Source of the DNA: REEB95 sp035275845
Lineage (GTDB): Bacteria > Pseudomonadota > Alphaproteobacteria > ATCC43930 > CGMCC-115725
Reading direction: 5' to 3'
Assembly (NCBI GenBank): GCA_035275845.1
Contig: DATEMD010000036.1
Location: 1 to 12,168, forward strand
Length of the DNA stretch: 12,168 nt
The notes beneath the pieces are model-generated. The model ran no database searches. It worked only from the letters and a program-made list of their open reading frames with translations, and was not told where the DNA came from. How positions within the stretch are numbered: the first letter of the stretch is position 1; the number at the start of each line of letters is the position of its first letter. The position numbers and the translations under genes were made by a program. This document shows positions 1-7,393 of this stretch, one piece after another.

Positions 1-1128
1 GGGGGCACGCTGACCAACAATGGCACCAGCGTGGCCGGCGCCGTCATCACCAACAACAACGCGACCTTCACCACCCAGGCCGGCTCGACCGTCAACAACA
101 ACGGGTCGCACGCCATCTTTACCAATCAGAACGGCGGAAGCGTCACGACCAACGGCGCGTTCAACAACACCAACGGCGCTCAGGTCACCAACGATCCCTC
201 GAGCTGGACCAACAACGGCCCCTTCGACAATAACGCCTCGACCGTGACCAACACGGGCGCGGGCTCGACATACGACAACAGCGCGACCGGTACATTCACC
301 AACGAGGCGAGCGCGACGCTGACCAACCAGAACCAGGCACAGTTCACCAACGAAGGCTCGATTACCAACAAGACCGGCTCGACGATCCAGAACCTCGCCG
401 ACAACACCGGCGCGACCAACGTCGTCACCACCTTCAACAACAACGGTGGCACGATCAACAACACGGCCTCGATCCTGAACAGCGGCAACGTGACCGGTGC
501 GAGCGCGACGGCCAAGGCGCTGTTCGAGAACACCAACGGCGGCACGCTCAACAACAATTCGGGCGGCACCATCATCAACGACGGCACCGGCAGCCGGGGC
601 CTCGCCGAGCTCGACAACTCGGCCGCGCTGAACAACGCGGCGGGCGCGTCGATCGACAACAAGGGCGCCAACGCGACTTTCCAGAACCTGTCGGGCGGCC
701 TCGTCACCAACAACGGCAGCGTCACCAACGAGCAGGGCGCGGCGCTCAACAACGTCGGCGGTGCGGCGGGCGCGGAATTCACCACGACCGGCACGGGCAC
801 TCTCCTCAACGAGACGGGCGGCACCATCACCAACAATGGCACCGGCACCGGCAACGCTCACTTCAACGCGATCAGCGGCGGCACGATCACCAACGCGACC
901 GGCGCCTCGATCGTCAATGAGGGCTCGAACGCCAACTTCCACGTGCATAACGGCGGCACGCTGACCAACAACGGCTCGTTCCTGAACGAGCTGGCCGGCA
1001 TCTTCACGACCTTCACCGGCGGTCAGACCACCAACAACGGCACCATGACCAACCAGACCGGCGGCAACGTGACCGTCCAGTCGGGTGCCACGCTCAGCGG
1101 CACGGGCACCTATACGCAGACCGGCGCG
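1..1128 (+). repeat. Degenerate Asn/Thr-rich coding repeats (TNNG type)
   Basis: Units centred on ACCAACAACGGC (T-N-N-G) recur throughout this stretch, with intervals of roughly 10-25 residues. Asn is encoded almost only by AAC. The repeat pattern continues to the left edge, so the array is longer than what is visible. Hydrophobic or Thr residues precede the TN pair, as in beta-helix rungs (fold inferred, not shown). Confidence 0.65.
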
Positions 1129-3411
1129 ACCAGCAACACCACGGTCAACGGTACCTGGACCCAGGCTTTGACCGATATCGAGAACGGCAACCTCAACGGT
1201 TCCGGCACCGTCAACGGCGCGGTGTTCAACAACACCCCGTCCGGCACCGGCCCGGGCGTTAGTGGTACCGGCGCGGGCGGCATCACCCTCACCGGCCCAG
1301 TCGCCGGCACCGGCAACTATTCCGGCACCGTGACCTTCCAGGGTTCGCTGTCGCCCGGCAACACCGGCTCGTCCGCGGTCAACCCGAACAACCCGGACAA
1401 GACCTCGGGCACCTTCGTCAACAACCCGGGCGCCAGCTATCCGGTCGGGACCGGCTCGGCGGCGGCGATCGCCAGCACCGGCACCATGATCTTCGCGCCC
1501 AGCAACACGCTCTACATGGACGTGATGGCGCCGACGACCGCCGGCACGACCTATGACCAAATCAACACCGCGGCGGCGCAGCTCGGCGGCACGATGACGC
1601 TGGTGCCGAATTCGACCGTGGCGCCCGGCTCCTACGACCTGATCCACTCGGGTGCGAGCGGCATCACTGGCGACTTCGCCACCACCCAGATGCTGAGCCT
1701 CAACGGCACGACCGACAGCTATCTCAAGAGCAATACGGTGACGTCGTCCGACGACACCGCCGTGCTTGGCAGCGTCGCTTCGGATTACGGCCTCACCGGC
1801 GTCGACAACACCTTCAGCCAGATTGGCGGCAACGGCGCGGCGGGCCAGAACGGCAACAGCGTTGCTCCGTCGCTCACCACCGCAACCTCGGGCGCGACCT
1901 TCGCCACCGGCGGCAATGGCGGCAGCGCGGCCAGCCCCGGCAACGGCGGTAACGGCGGCAGCGGCACCGCGACCAACGTCATTACCGGCTCCGGCATCTC
2001 GCTGGCGGTCGGCAACGGCGGCACCGGCGGCGACGCCAGCGGCGTCGGCACCGGCGGCACGGGTGGTGCCGGCAGCGCGACATCGACAATGAACGGCCCG
2101 ACGGGCTCGGCCAATGCTTTCTCGACCGGTGGCAACGGCGGCCTCGGCACCGGCGGCGACAACGGCGGCGCCGGCGGCACCGCCACCTCCACGGCCACTG
2201 CGACCTTGAACGTCGTGACCGCGGCCACCGCAAACGCCACCTCGATCGGCGGCAATGGCGGCGGCGCCACGGGCGGCGGCGTCGGCGGCAACGGCGGCAA
2301 TGCCTCGTCGACTGCGAATGCGGCGACGACCGATGCCATCAACCCGGCGAACGCCACGGCCACCTCGACTGGCGGCCAGGGCGGCAGCCTGAGCGGCGTC
2401 GGCGGCACCGCGACCTCGAATGCCACTGCGTTTAGCGCCAGCGGCGGCCCCGTCGGTGCGAATGCGGTCGCCACGTCGTTCCAGAACACGGCGACGGCGA
2501 CGGCCAACGGCACTTCGACCGGCGGCGGCAGCGGCACCCTCACCACCACGCTCGTTGATGGCATGGGCAATCTACTGCGCAGCATCACCAACGTCGGCTC
2601 GCAAGCCTCCGCGACGACCAACGGCGCCAATGCCTCGCCCAACACGCCGTCCGTCACGGCGTCGGGCTCGGCGACCATCGGCAGCCCGGCGAGCTCGTTT
2701 GCCCAGAGCACGTTCGCCCAGAACGTCTCGACCACGGCGCCGATTTCGCCCTTCACACAGGCGAATCCGATCCCGGATAACAGCTATACGCTCGGCAACC
2801 TGAATCCGACCGGGCTGACGCCGGCCTTCTATACGGCCAATCCGGCGGCGAGCACGGCCTTCAACAATCCGGGCGCTTCGGTCATCGCCTCCGGCCTGTT
2901 GGGTGTCGGCGCCACGAGCTCAATCTCGACCCCGCACACCTACACCTCGTCGCTCACCTTCGCCGATACGGGCGCGAACGCGGCGGGCCGCAACGTGATC
3001 GTCAGTCTGCTCAACAACGGCAGCTCGGGCTATTCGGGCGCGAGCTTCGGCTCGCTCGAGTTCTACCTCACCGAGACCGGCAAGACCGGCAAGCTCGATG
3101 ACCAGACATTCACGACGCTGGCCAGCGCGCTCGCCGCTCTCAGCAACGTCAACACCAACCTCGGCACGGTCGCGGGCAGCGGACTGTTCGACGTGACGGC
3201 GAACCTGGTGTTCGACACCTCGTCATTCAGTGGCTTCCAAACCAGCATGCTGTTCGGTTACGCGGGCACCTCGGCGGTGCCGGAGCCGGCGAGCTGGCTG
3301 CTGTTCGCCAGCGGTCTCCTCGGCGTCGGCTTCCTGGAGATGCAGCGCCGGCGCAAGCAGGCCGGCGCGACCAAAGGCGCCGATCAAGACGCCGGCGGAA
3401 TCGCGGCTTAG
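1..3411 (+). CDS. Large repetitive exported PEP-CTERM protein (5' end outside window)
   Basis: The frame is open from base 1, so the true start and signal peptide lie to the left; the GTG at 31 is not a convincing start. 1,136 residues are visible. Residues 1 to about 376 are Asn/Thr/Gly-rich, with short repeats built on T-N-N-G and T-N-x-x-G, typical of parallel beta-helix surface proteins. Residues about 440-565 contain a SLSPGN motif and a YDQIN...LGGT stretch, like the region before the barrel in autotransporter passengers. Residues about 609-845 are Gly-rich GGNGG/GGxGG repeats separated by Ala/Thr/Ser blocks. A more ordinary domain follows (about 925-1090). The C-terminus has VPEPASW at 1093-1099, a hydrophobic helix and an RRRK patch, which is the canonical PEP-CTERM tripartite signal. 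By family knowledge such proteins are exported and processed by an exosortase (EpsH/XrtA type), often with exopolysaccharide. No exosortase is in this window. Role as adhesin or matrix protein is inference. The stop is TAG at 3409-3411. Confidence 0.88.
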   Translation, partial: GGTLTNNGTSVAGAVITNNNATFTTQAGSTVNNNGSHAIFTNQNGGSVTTNGAFNNTNGAQVTNDPSSWTNNGPFDNNASTVTNTGAGSTYDNSATGTFTNEASATLTNQNQAQFTNEGSITNKTGSTIQNLADNTGATNVVTTFNNNGGTINNTASILNSGNVTGASATAKALFENTNGGTLNNNSGGTIINDGTGSRGLAELDNSAALNNAAGASIDNKGANATFQNLSGGLVTNNGSVTNEQGAALNNVGGAAGAEFTTTGTGTLLNETGGTITNNGTGTGNAHFNAISGGTITNATGASIVNEGSNANFHVHNGGTLTNNGSFLNELAGIFTTFTGGQTTNNGTMTNQTGGNVTVQSGATLSGTGTYTQTGATSNTTVNGTWTQALTDIENGNLNGSGTVNGAVFNNTPSGTGPGVSGTGAGGITLTGPVAGTGNYSGTVTFQGSLSPGNTGSSAVNPNNPDKTSGTFVNNPGASYPVGTGSAAAIASTGTMIFAPSNTLYMDVMAPTTAGTTYDQINTAAAQLGGTMTLVPNSTVAPGSYDLIHSGASGITGDFATTQMLSLNGTTDSYLKSNTVTSSDDTAVLGSVASDYGLTGVDNTFSQIGGNGAAGQNGNSVAPSLTTATSGATFATGGNGGSAASPGNGGNGGSGTATNVITGSGISLAVGNGGTGGDASGVGTGGTGGAGSATSTMNGPTGSANAFSTGGNGGLGTGGDNGGAGGTATSTATATLNVVTAATANATSIGGNGGGATGGGVGGNGGNASSTANAATTDAINPANATATSTGGQGGSLSGVGGTATSNATAFSASGGPVGANAVATSFQNTATATANGTSTGGGSGTLTTTLVDGMGNLLRSITNVGSQASATTNGANASPNTPSVTASGSATIGSPASSFAQSTFAQNVSTTAPISPFTQANPIPDNSYTLGNLNPTGLTPAFYTANPAASTAFNNPGASVIASGLLGVGATSSISTPHTYTSSLTFADTGANAAGRNVIVSLLNNGSSGYSGASFGSLEFYLTETGKTGKLDDQTFTTLASALAALSNVNTNLGTVAGSGLFDVTANLVFDTSSFSGFQTSMLFGYAGTSAVPEPASWLLFASGLLGVGFLEMQRRRKQAGATKGADQDAGGIAA
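1822..2542 (+). repeat. Degenerate GGC/AAC-rich coding repeats (Gly-rich tract)
   Basis: Many imperfect copies of a GGCGGCAACGGCGG-type unit occur inside the PEP-CTERM gene and encode GGNGG, GGTGG and GGAGG blocks. Spacing is irregular and copies vary at synonymous and non-synonymous positions, so these are protein-level repeats rather than a recent exact tandem array. They separate Ala/Ser/Thr-rich stretches of roughly 15-35 residues. Confidence 0.7.
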
Positions 3412-3434
3412 TTTTTACCGAAGGGCGATTGGAC

Positions 3435-3463
3435 GAGGTCGCCGCGAGGCGGCCTCTTTTTTT
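3435..3463 (+). terminator. Rho-independent terminator of the PEP-CTERM gene
   Basis: A 9-bp stem (GAGGTCGCC at 3435-3443 with GGCGGCCTC at 3448-3456, one G-U wobble in RNA) closes a GCGA loop of the GNRA tetraloop class. Seven T residues follow at 3457-3463. It starts 23 bases after the stop codon. On the opposite strand the hairpin has no following T run, so it should terminate only rightward transcription and shield the convergent peptidase gene, whose stop is 5 bases further on. Confidence 0.9.
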
Positions 3464-3468
3464 GCCGA

Positions 3469-4353
3469 CTATTGCGCGGCGTCGATGGCGATCAGCGGCG
3501 ACTGCCGGCCGACCGCCAGGAACTTCGCCGGATTGAGCGGCTGGCCGTCGATTCGCACTTCGTAGTGCAGATGCGGGCCGGTGCTGCGGCCGCTGCTGCC
3601 GACGAGACCGATGCGTTGGTGTTCATCAACGCGATCGCCGACACGGACCAGGATCCGTGACAGATGCGCATAGCGTGTCCGGATGCCGTTGCCGTGGTCG
3701 ATCTCGATCATCCGTCCGTAGGCGCCGTCGATGGCTGCAAAGTCCACCACGCCGGGCGCGGTGCTAAAGACCGTGTCGCCGATTTCGGCTTCGAGATCGA
3801 CGCCAGGATGGAAGGCGCGTTCGCCGTCGAATGGGTCGTGGCGGATGCCGAACGGACTGTTGATCGTGTAGTGCAGCAGCGGCGCGGCAAACGGCATACG
3901 CGCGATCAGGCGTTCGAGCCGCGCCAGGCGGCTGGGGTCGAGCGCGGCGTCGCGAATCTCGCCAAGTGGAATGAAAGGTCCGCCCTCGTCGGTCGCGCGA
4001 TGGACCGGCGTGGCGCGATGGAGCAACGTCTCGAGATTGACGCCGGCGGCGCGCAGCTGCGCCAGAACCGCGTTCTCGCGTGCCAGCAGCATCGGATCGA
4101 GCAGCGTGGCGTGACTGCGGAGCGGCTCGGCTTCGACGGCCTCGCGCGTCGGCGCGGCTTGCGCGACGGCGGGCGCCGGCTTGGTTGTCGTCGCGGGCTT
4201 GGCCGGCGTCGCCGCGGCAACATGCGGCGCGGCCGGATGCACTAAGGCGCGCAGCGCCAGCGCACCAACCGCCAGATGTAGACCGGCGACCAGCACGACA
4301 CAGAGCGAGGTCGGACGGGCGACCGCGCCAAGCGCTGAAGCGAGCGATTTCAC
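3469..4353 (-). CDS. M23 family metallopeptidase (membrane-anchored LytM-type)
   Basis: 294 residues. A hydrophobic segment at about 16-36 acts as signal anchor, followed by an Ala/Pro/Thr-rich linker (about 39-68) and a predicted helical region (about 80-150). The C-terminal catalytic domain spans about 164-280. Zn-binding and catalytic positions are intact: H182 and D186 in HPGVD, H230 in RYAH, and H261/H263 in HLHYE. Known M23 enzymes with this set cut peptide cross-links in peptidoglycan, so a periplasmic cell-wall hydrolase is expected. The start is GTG at 4353, chosen because TAAGG lies 5 bases upstream and the hydrophobic anchor follows soon after. The gene converges on the PEP-CTERM gene and lies 71 bases downstream of the LOG-family gene on the same strand, so joint transcription is possible. 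Which cross-link it cuts is not deducible. Confidence 0.9.
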   Translation of the reverse strand: MKSLASALGAVARPTSLCVVLVAGLHLAVGALALRALVHPAAPHVAAATPAKPATTTKPAPAVAQAAPTREAVEAEPLRSHATLLDPMLLARENAVLAQLRAAGVNLETLLHRATPVHRATDEGGPFIPLGEIRDAALDPSRLARLERLIARMPFAAPLLHYTINSPFGIRHDPFDGERAFHPGVDLEAEIGDTVFSTAPGVVDFAAIDGAYGRMIEIDHGNGIRTRYAHLSRILVRVGDRVDEHQRIGLVGSSGRSTGPHLHYEVRIDGQPLNPAKFLAVGRQSPLIAIDAAQ

Positions 4354-4372
4354 AATAGCCTTATTTCCCCGC

Positions 4373-4389
4373 GGATCCGAGACGGATCC
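4373..4389. repeat. Short inverted repeat in the leader of the M23 gene
   Basis: GGATCCG (4373-4379) and CGGATCC (4383-4389) are exact inverted arms around a 3-base spacer, 19 bases upstream of the GTG start of the peptidase gene. It could be a weak hairpin in the leader or a protein site; no T run follows on either strand, so it is not a terminator. Confidence 0.4.
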
Positions 4390-4424
4390 AGGGACGAGGA
4401 TAAGGTCGCGCCGTTAAAGCGGGC

Positions 4425-5258
4425 TTAACCCTCCGGCGACGGCGGCACGTGTGCGGTGAGACCGCGCTTCGCCAAAATCGCCCAAGCCTCTTCCGCGGTA
4501 CTGGCGAACTCGAACAGCGTCAGGTCCTCGGGGCTGATGGTTTCGGCTTCGGCCAACGCCTCAAAGTTAATGACTCGTTTCCAATAATCGGCGTCGAACA
4601 GCACGATCGGCACCGCCGGTGCCTTGCGCGTCTGCACCAGCGTCAGGATCTCGAACAGCTCGTCGAACGTACCGAAGCCGCCGGGAAACGCGACCAGCGC
4701 GTTGGCGCGCATCGCCAGGTGCATCTTGCGCATGCCGAAATAGTGGAATTGGAAGGTCAGTTCGGGCGTGGTGTAGGGGTTGGGGTGCTGTTCGTGCGGC
4801 AAGGCGATGTTGAAGCCGATGGTCGGTGCGCCGGCGTCACGCGCGCCGCGGTTGGCGGCTTCCATGATTCCCGGCCCGCCGCCCGTGGCGATGACGTTGT
4901 CACGCCAGCGGTGATGGGGTGCGAAGGCGCCGCCGCGTTCCGATACGATGCGGCCGAATTCACGCGCCGCCTGGTAAAGCGTGACACGCGCGTCGATACG
5001 CGCACGTTCGGCGTCGGTTTTCGCCGCCTGGCGCAGCGCTGGCGCCTGTTCCGGCGACGGCGTGCGGGCGCTGCCGAAAACAACGACGGTCGAACGCACG
5101 CCCCAGTCGCGCAGCAGGAATTCGGCCTTGGCGTATTCGATGGCGAAACGCAGGTCGCGCAACTCATCGCGCTTCGACAGGAAGTCGCTGTCGAGCACGG
5201 GCAGTATGTAGCTCGACGATCGCTCTTGCGGCGTGCTGGGCGGCGTGGCGTCCGACAT
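4425..5258 (-). CDS. LOG family / TIGR00730-type Rossmann-fold protein
   Basis: 277 residues. Diagnostic motifs are GGGPGIME at 126-133 and PGGFGTFDE at 192-200, the PGGxGTxxE signature of the LOG ("lysine decarboxylase-like") family. R177/K178 stand just before the second motif. A beta strand then FGSAR (61-65) opens the Rossmann fold. Characterised relatives hydrolyse nucleoside 5'-monophosphates (cytokinin riboside monophosphate phosphoribohydrolase, or PpnN-like purine nucleotide cleavage); true lysine decarboxylase activity is not expected. The N-terminal extension of about 50 residues and the insert at about 68-120 make it longer than plant-type LOG proteins, as in many alphaproteobacterial members. 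Start ATG has AGGGA 8 bases upstream. It should be cytosolic; its real substrate is unknown. Confidence 0.88.
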   Translation of the reverse strand: MSDATPPSTPQERSSSYILPVLDSDFLSKRDELRDLRFAIEYAKAEFLLRDWGVRSTVVVFGSARTPSPEQAPALRQAAKTDAERARIDARVTLYQAAREFGRIVSERGGAFAPHHRWRDNVIATGGGPGIMEAANRGARDAGAPTIGFNIALPHEQHPNPYTTPELTFQFHYFGMRKMHLAMRANALVAFPGGFGTFDELFEILTLVQTRKAPAVPIVLFDADYWKRVINFEALAEAETISPEDLTLFEFASTAEEAWAILAKRGLTAHVPPSPEG

Positions 5259-5330
5259 AGTCCAGGTCCCTTCCGGTTACGGCCGGCGCATCATGTCACG
5301 TCGGCTCCATGGCGGGAACGCTCGCCCGAT

Positions 5331-7199
5331 CTATTCGGTGGCGGCGTTGTCGTAGTCGTCTTGGGCCTGAAGCCACCGCGCCTCGGCCGCCGCCAGTGCC
5401 TGGGCTGCCTCGGTGCGCGTCTTCGCCAGCGCCGCGGCGGCCGCGGGATCGCGCGCGAACAGATTCGGCTCGGCAAGTTGCGCGTCGAGTTGACCGAGTT
5501 GGGTACCGAGCGCGCCGACTTCGCGTTCGGCAGCGTCGGCGCGCTGCTTCAGCGGTTTGAGGCGCCGTCGCTTGTCGCCGTCGCCTTTGCGCCGGGGCGC
5601 CGGCGTCTCGGCGTCGATGGTTCGCGTCGCCGTGTTGCCGGGTGACAACAGGAAGCGGCGGTAATCGTCGAGATCGCCGTCGAACGGTGCGACGCGCCCA
5701 TCGGCGACCAGCATCAGCCGGTCCGCCGTCGCCTCGAGCAGGCGCCGATCGTGGCTGACCAGGATCACCGCGCCGGCGAAGTCGTTGAGCGCGGTCAGAA
5801 GCTCGTTGCGCGCGTCGATGTCGAGATGGTTGGTCGGCTCGTCGAGGATCAAAAGGTTCGGCTTGTCGAGCGTCGCCAGCGCCAGCATGAGCCGCGCACG
5901 CTCCCCGCCCGACAGGCTCGCGACCTTGGTGGTTGCCTTGGCTGCGGAGAAGCCGAAGCCGCCGAGCTGGGTGCGCAATGCTTGCGTCGGCAGCTTCGGT
6001 CGCAGCTCGGCCAGGGTTTCGAGCGGCGTGAGGTCGCCGTCGAGTTCCTCGAGCTGATGTTGCGCGAAATACCCCGGCACCAGCTTGCGCGCCCGCGTCA
6101 GCGTGCCGCTCATCGGCGCAAGCTTGCCGGCAAGGAGCTTGGCGAAGGTCGACTTGCCGTTGCCGTTCTTGCCCAGGAGGGCGATGCGATCCTCGGGGTC
6201 GAAGCGCAACGACAGATGCGCCAGCACCGCCTTGTCCGGCTCGTAACCGACTGACGCGCCGTCCATGGTGACGAGCGGCGGGCTCGCCGGCAGCGGCTCG
6301 GGCAAGCGGATCGGCGCGACATGCTCGTCGACCGGCACCGTCACCACTTGCATGCGCGACAGCATCTTGAGGCGGCTTTGCGCCTGCCGCGCTTTCGACG
6401 CCTTGGCGCGGAAACGGTCGACGAAGGCTTGCATGTGCTGGCGCGCGGCTTCCTGCTTCTTGGCGAACGCGGCTTGGTGGGCGCGTTGCGCCGCGCGCGT
6501 CTCGACGAAGGTGTCGTAGCCGCCGGTATAAAGCGCGAGCTTGCCGTGCTCGAGATGCAGGATGAAATCGACCGCCGAATTGAGCAGGTCACGATCGTGG
6601 CTGACGATCAGCACCGTGCCGCGATAGCGGCGCAGAAAGTCTTCGAGCCAGAGCAAGCCTTCGAGGTCGAGGTAATTGGTCGGCTCGTCGAGCAGCAGCA
6701 GATCGGGCGCGGCAAACAGGATCGCCGCCAGCGCCACGCGCATGCGCCAGCCACCGGAGAATTCGGCGCACGGCCGCGCTTGCTCCGCCGCCGAAAATCC
6801 CAGGCCCGACAGAATACTGGCGGCGCGCGAAGGCGCGGCATAGGCGTCGATGGCATCGAGCCGGGCGTGGATCTCGCCGATGGCGTGGCCGTCGGTTTCG
6901 GTCTCGCTCGCGGCCAGCAGCGCCGCCCGTTCGGCATCGGCTGCCAGCACGGTATCGAGCAGGCTGACGTCGCTACCAGGCGCTTCCTGCGCGACCGCGC
7001 CGATCTTCCAATCGCGCGGCCACGCAACGTCGCCGCCGTCGGTCGCGAGCTCGCCGAGAATCACCTTCAGCAGCGTTGACTTGCCGGCGCCATTGCGGCC
7101 GACGAGACCGACGCGGCGGCCGGCTGGCAAGTTGGCGCTGGCGCCGGCCAGAATCTCGCGGCCGGCGATGCGGACGGTGACGTTATCGATGCAAAGCAT
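5331..7199 (-). CDS. ABC-F family ATPase, YheS-like
   Basis: 622 residues, close to E. coli YheS (637). Two nucleotide-binding domains lie on one chain with no membrane segments. Domain 1 has Walker A GRNGAGKS (34-41), signature FSGGW (147-151), Walker B LLLLDEPTNYLD (167-178) and switch H201. Domain 2 has Walker A GKNGNGKS (343-350), signature LSGGER (429-434), Walker B LLILDEPTNHLD (449-460) and H483. The inter-domain linker (about 222-300) is charged and helical with a KASKARQAQSR block, the P-site tRNA interaction motif region of ABC-F proteins. A Lys/Arg-rich, then coiled-coil tail covers about 535-615. ABC-F proteins act on ribosomes and resolve stalled translation or give antibiotic protection; this one looks housekeeping. 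The start at 7199 (MLCID) is chosen because homology begins there; the longer frame to 7286 would run through the tRNA. No good Shine-Dalgarno is visible before it. Confidence 0.92.
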   Translation of the reverse strand: MLCIDNVTVRIAGREILAGASANLPAGRRVGLVGRNGAGKSTLLKVILGELATDGGDVAWPRDWKIGAVAQEAPGSDVSLLDTVLAADAERAALLAASETETDGHAIGEIHARLDAIDAYAAPSRAASILSGLGFSAAEQARPCAEFSGGWRMRVALAAILFAAPDLLLLDEPTNYLDLEGLLWLEDFLRRYRGTVLIVSHDRDLLNSAVDFILHLEHGKLALYTGGYDTFVETRAAQRAHQAAFAKKQEAARQHMQAFVDRFRAKASKARQAQSRLKMLSRMQVVTVPVDEHVAPIRLPEPLPASPPLVTMDGASVGYEPDKAVLAHLSLRFDPEDRIALLGKNGNGKSTFAKLLAGKLAPMSGTLTRARKLVPGYFAQHQLEELDGDLTPLETLAELRPKLPTQALRTQLGGFGFSAAKATTKVASLSGGERARLMLALATLDKPNLLILDEPTNHLDIDARNELLTALNDFAGAVILVSHDRRLLEATADRLMLVADGRVAPFDGDLDDYRRFLLSPGNTATRTIDAETPAPRRKGDGDKRRRLKPLKQRADAAEREVGALGTQLGQLDAQLAEPNLFARDPAAAAALAKTRTEAAQALAAAEARWLQAQDDYDNAATE

Positions 7200-7241
7200 A
7201 GCGGCGGCTGGCCGGCGGTCGTCGCCGCAATCTGCATAAAA

Positions 7242-7316
7242 TGGAGCGGGCGAAGGGATTCGAACCCTCGACCCCAACCTTGGCAAGGTTGTGCTCTACC
7301 CCTGAGCTACGCCCGC
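7242..7316 (-). tRNA. tRNA-Gly (anticodon GCC)
   Basis: The minus strand folds as a full cloverleaf. The acceptor arms GCGGGCG and CGCCCGC pair perfectly. The D arm contains AGCTCAGGGGTAGAGC. The anticodon stem CAACC/GGTTG encloses TTGCCAA with anticodon GCC (plus-strand 7282-7284). The T arm carries GGTTCGAATCC. The discriminator is T (7245) and the 3' CCA is encoded at 7242-7244. Decodes GGC/GGU. A short TTTTAT follows on the minus strand, too weak to call a terminator, so read-through into the ABC-F gene 42 bases downstream is possible. Confidence 0.97.
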
Positions 7317-7331
7317 GCTCCGAAGGCGGCG

Positions 7332-7360
7332 ACTATGCAAAACCGGGACGGGCATTGCAA
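7332..7360 (-). promoter_or_regulatory. Candidate sigma-70 promoter for tRNA-Gly
   Basis: On the minus strand TTGCAA (7360-7355; 4/6 to TTGACA) is separated by 17 bases from CATAGT (7337-7332; 4/6 to TATAAT). A GC-rich CGCCGCC discriminator follows, as is common for stable-RNA promoters. Predicted transcription would begin about 8 bases before the mature tRNA 5' end. Assigned by eye only. Confidence 0.42.
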
Positions 7361-7393
7361 GCCAAGCCGCCATATTGGTTTACGGATTCGGCC

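Noticed and set aside
180..854. 224-codon antisense frame inside the Asn-rich region
   Set aside because: Shadow of the repeat coding: Val/Leu/Pro-rich low complexity with no supporting signals.
1822..2542. Possible CRISPR or intergenic tandem array
   Set aside because: Repeats are irregular, in frame and part of one long coding sequence; no uniform repeat-spacer pattern.
1785..2756. 323-codon antisense frame inside the PEP-CTERM gene, Pro/Leu/Val-rich
   Set aside because: It is the reverse reading of GGC/GCC/ACC repeats and has no domain or ribosome site.
4425..5258. Lysine decarboxylase
   Set aside because: Old family label only; the PGGxGTxxE motif places it in the LOG nucleotide-hydrolase family, and there is no PLP-binding site.
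4449..5645. 398-codon plus-strand frame across the LOG-family and ABC-F genes
   Set aside because: Runs antisense to two well-supported genes and has an Arg/Gly-rich composition with no motifs.
7200..7286. Extension of the ABC-F protein by 29 residues
   Set aside because: It would translate through the tRNA-Gly gene; homology to ABC-F proteins begins at the ATG at 7199.
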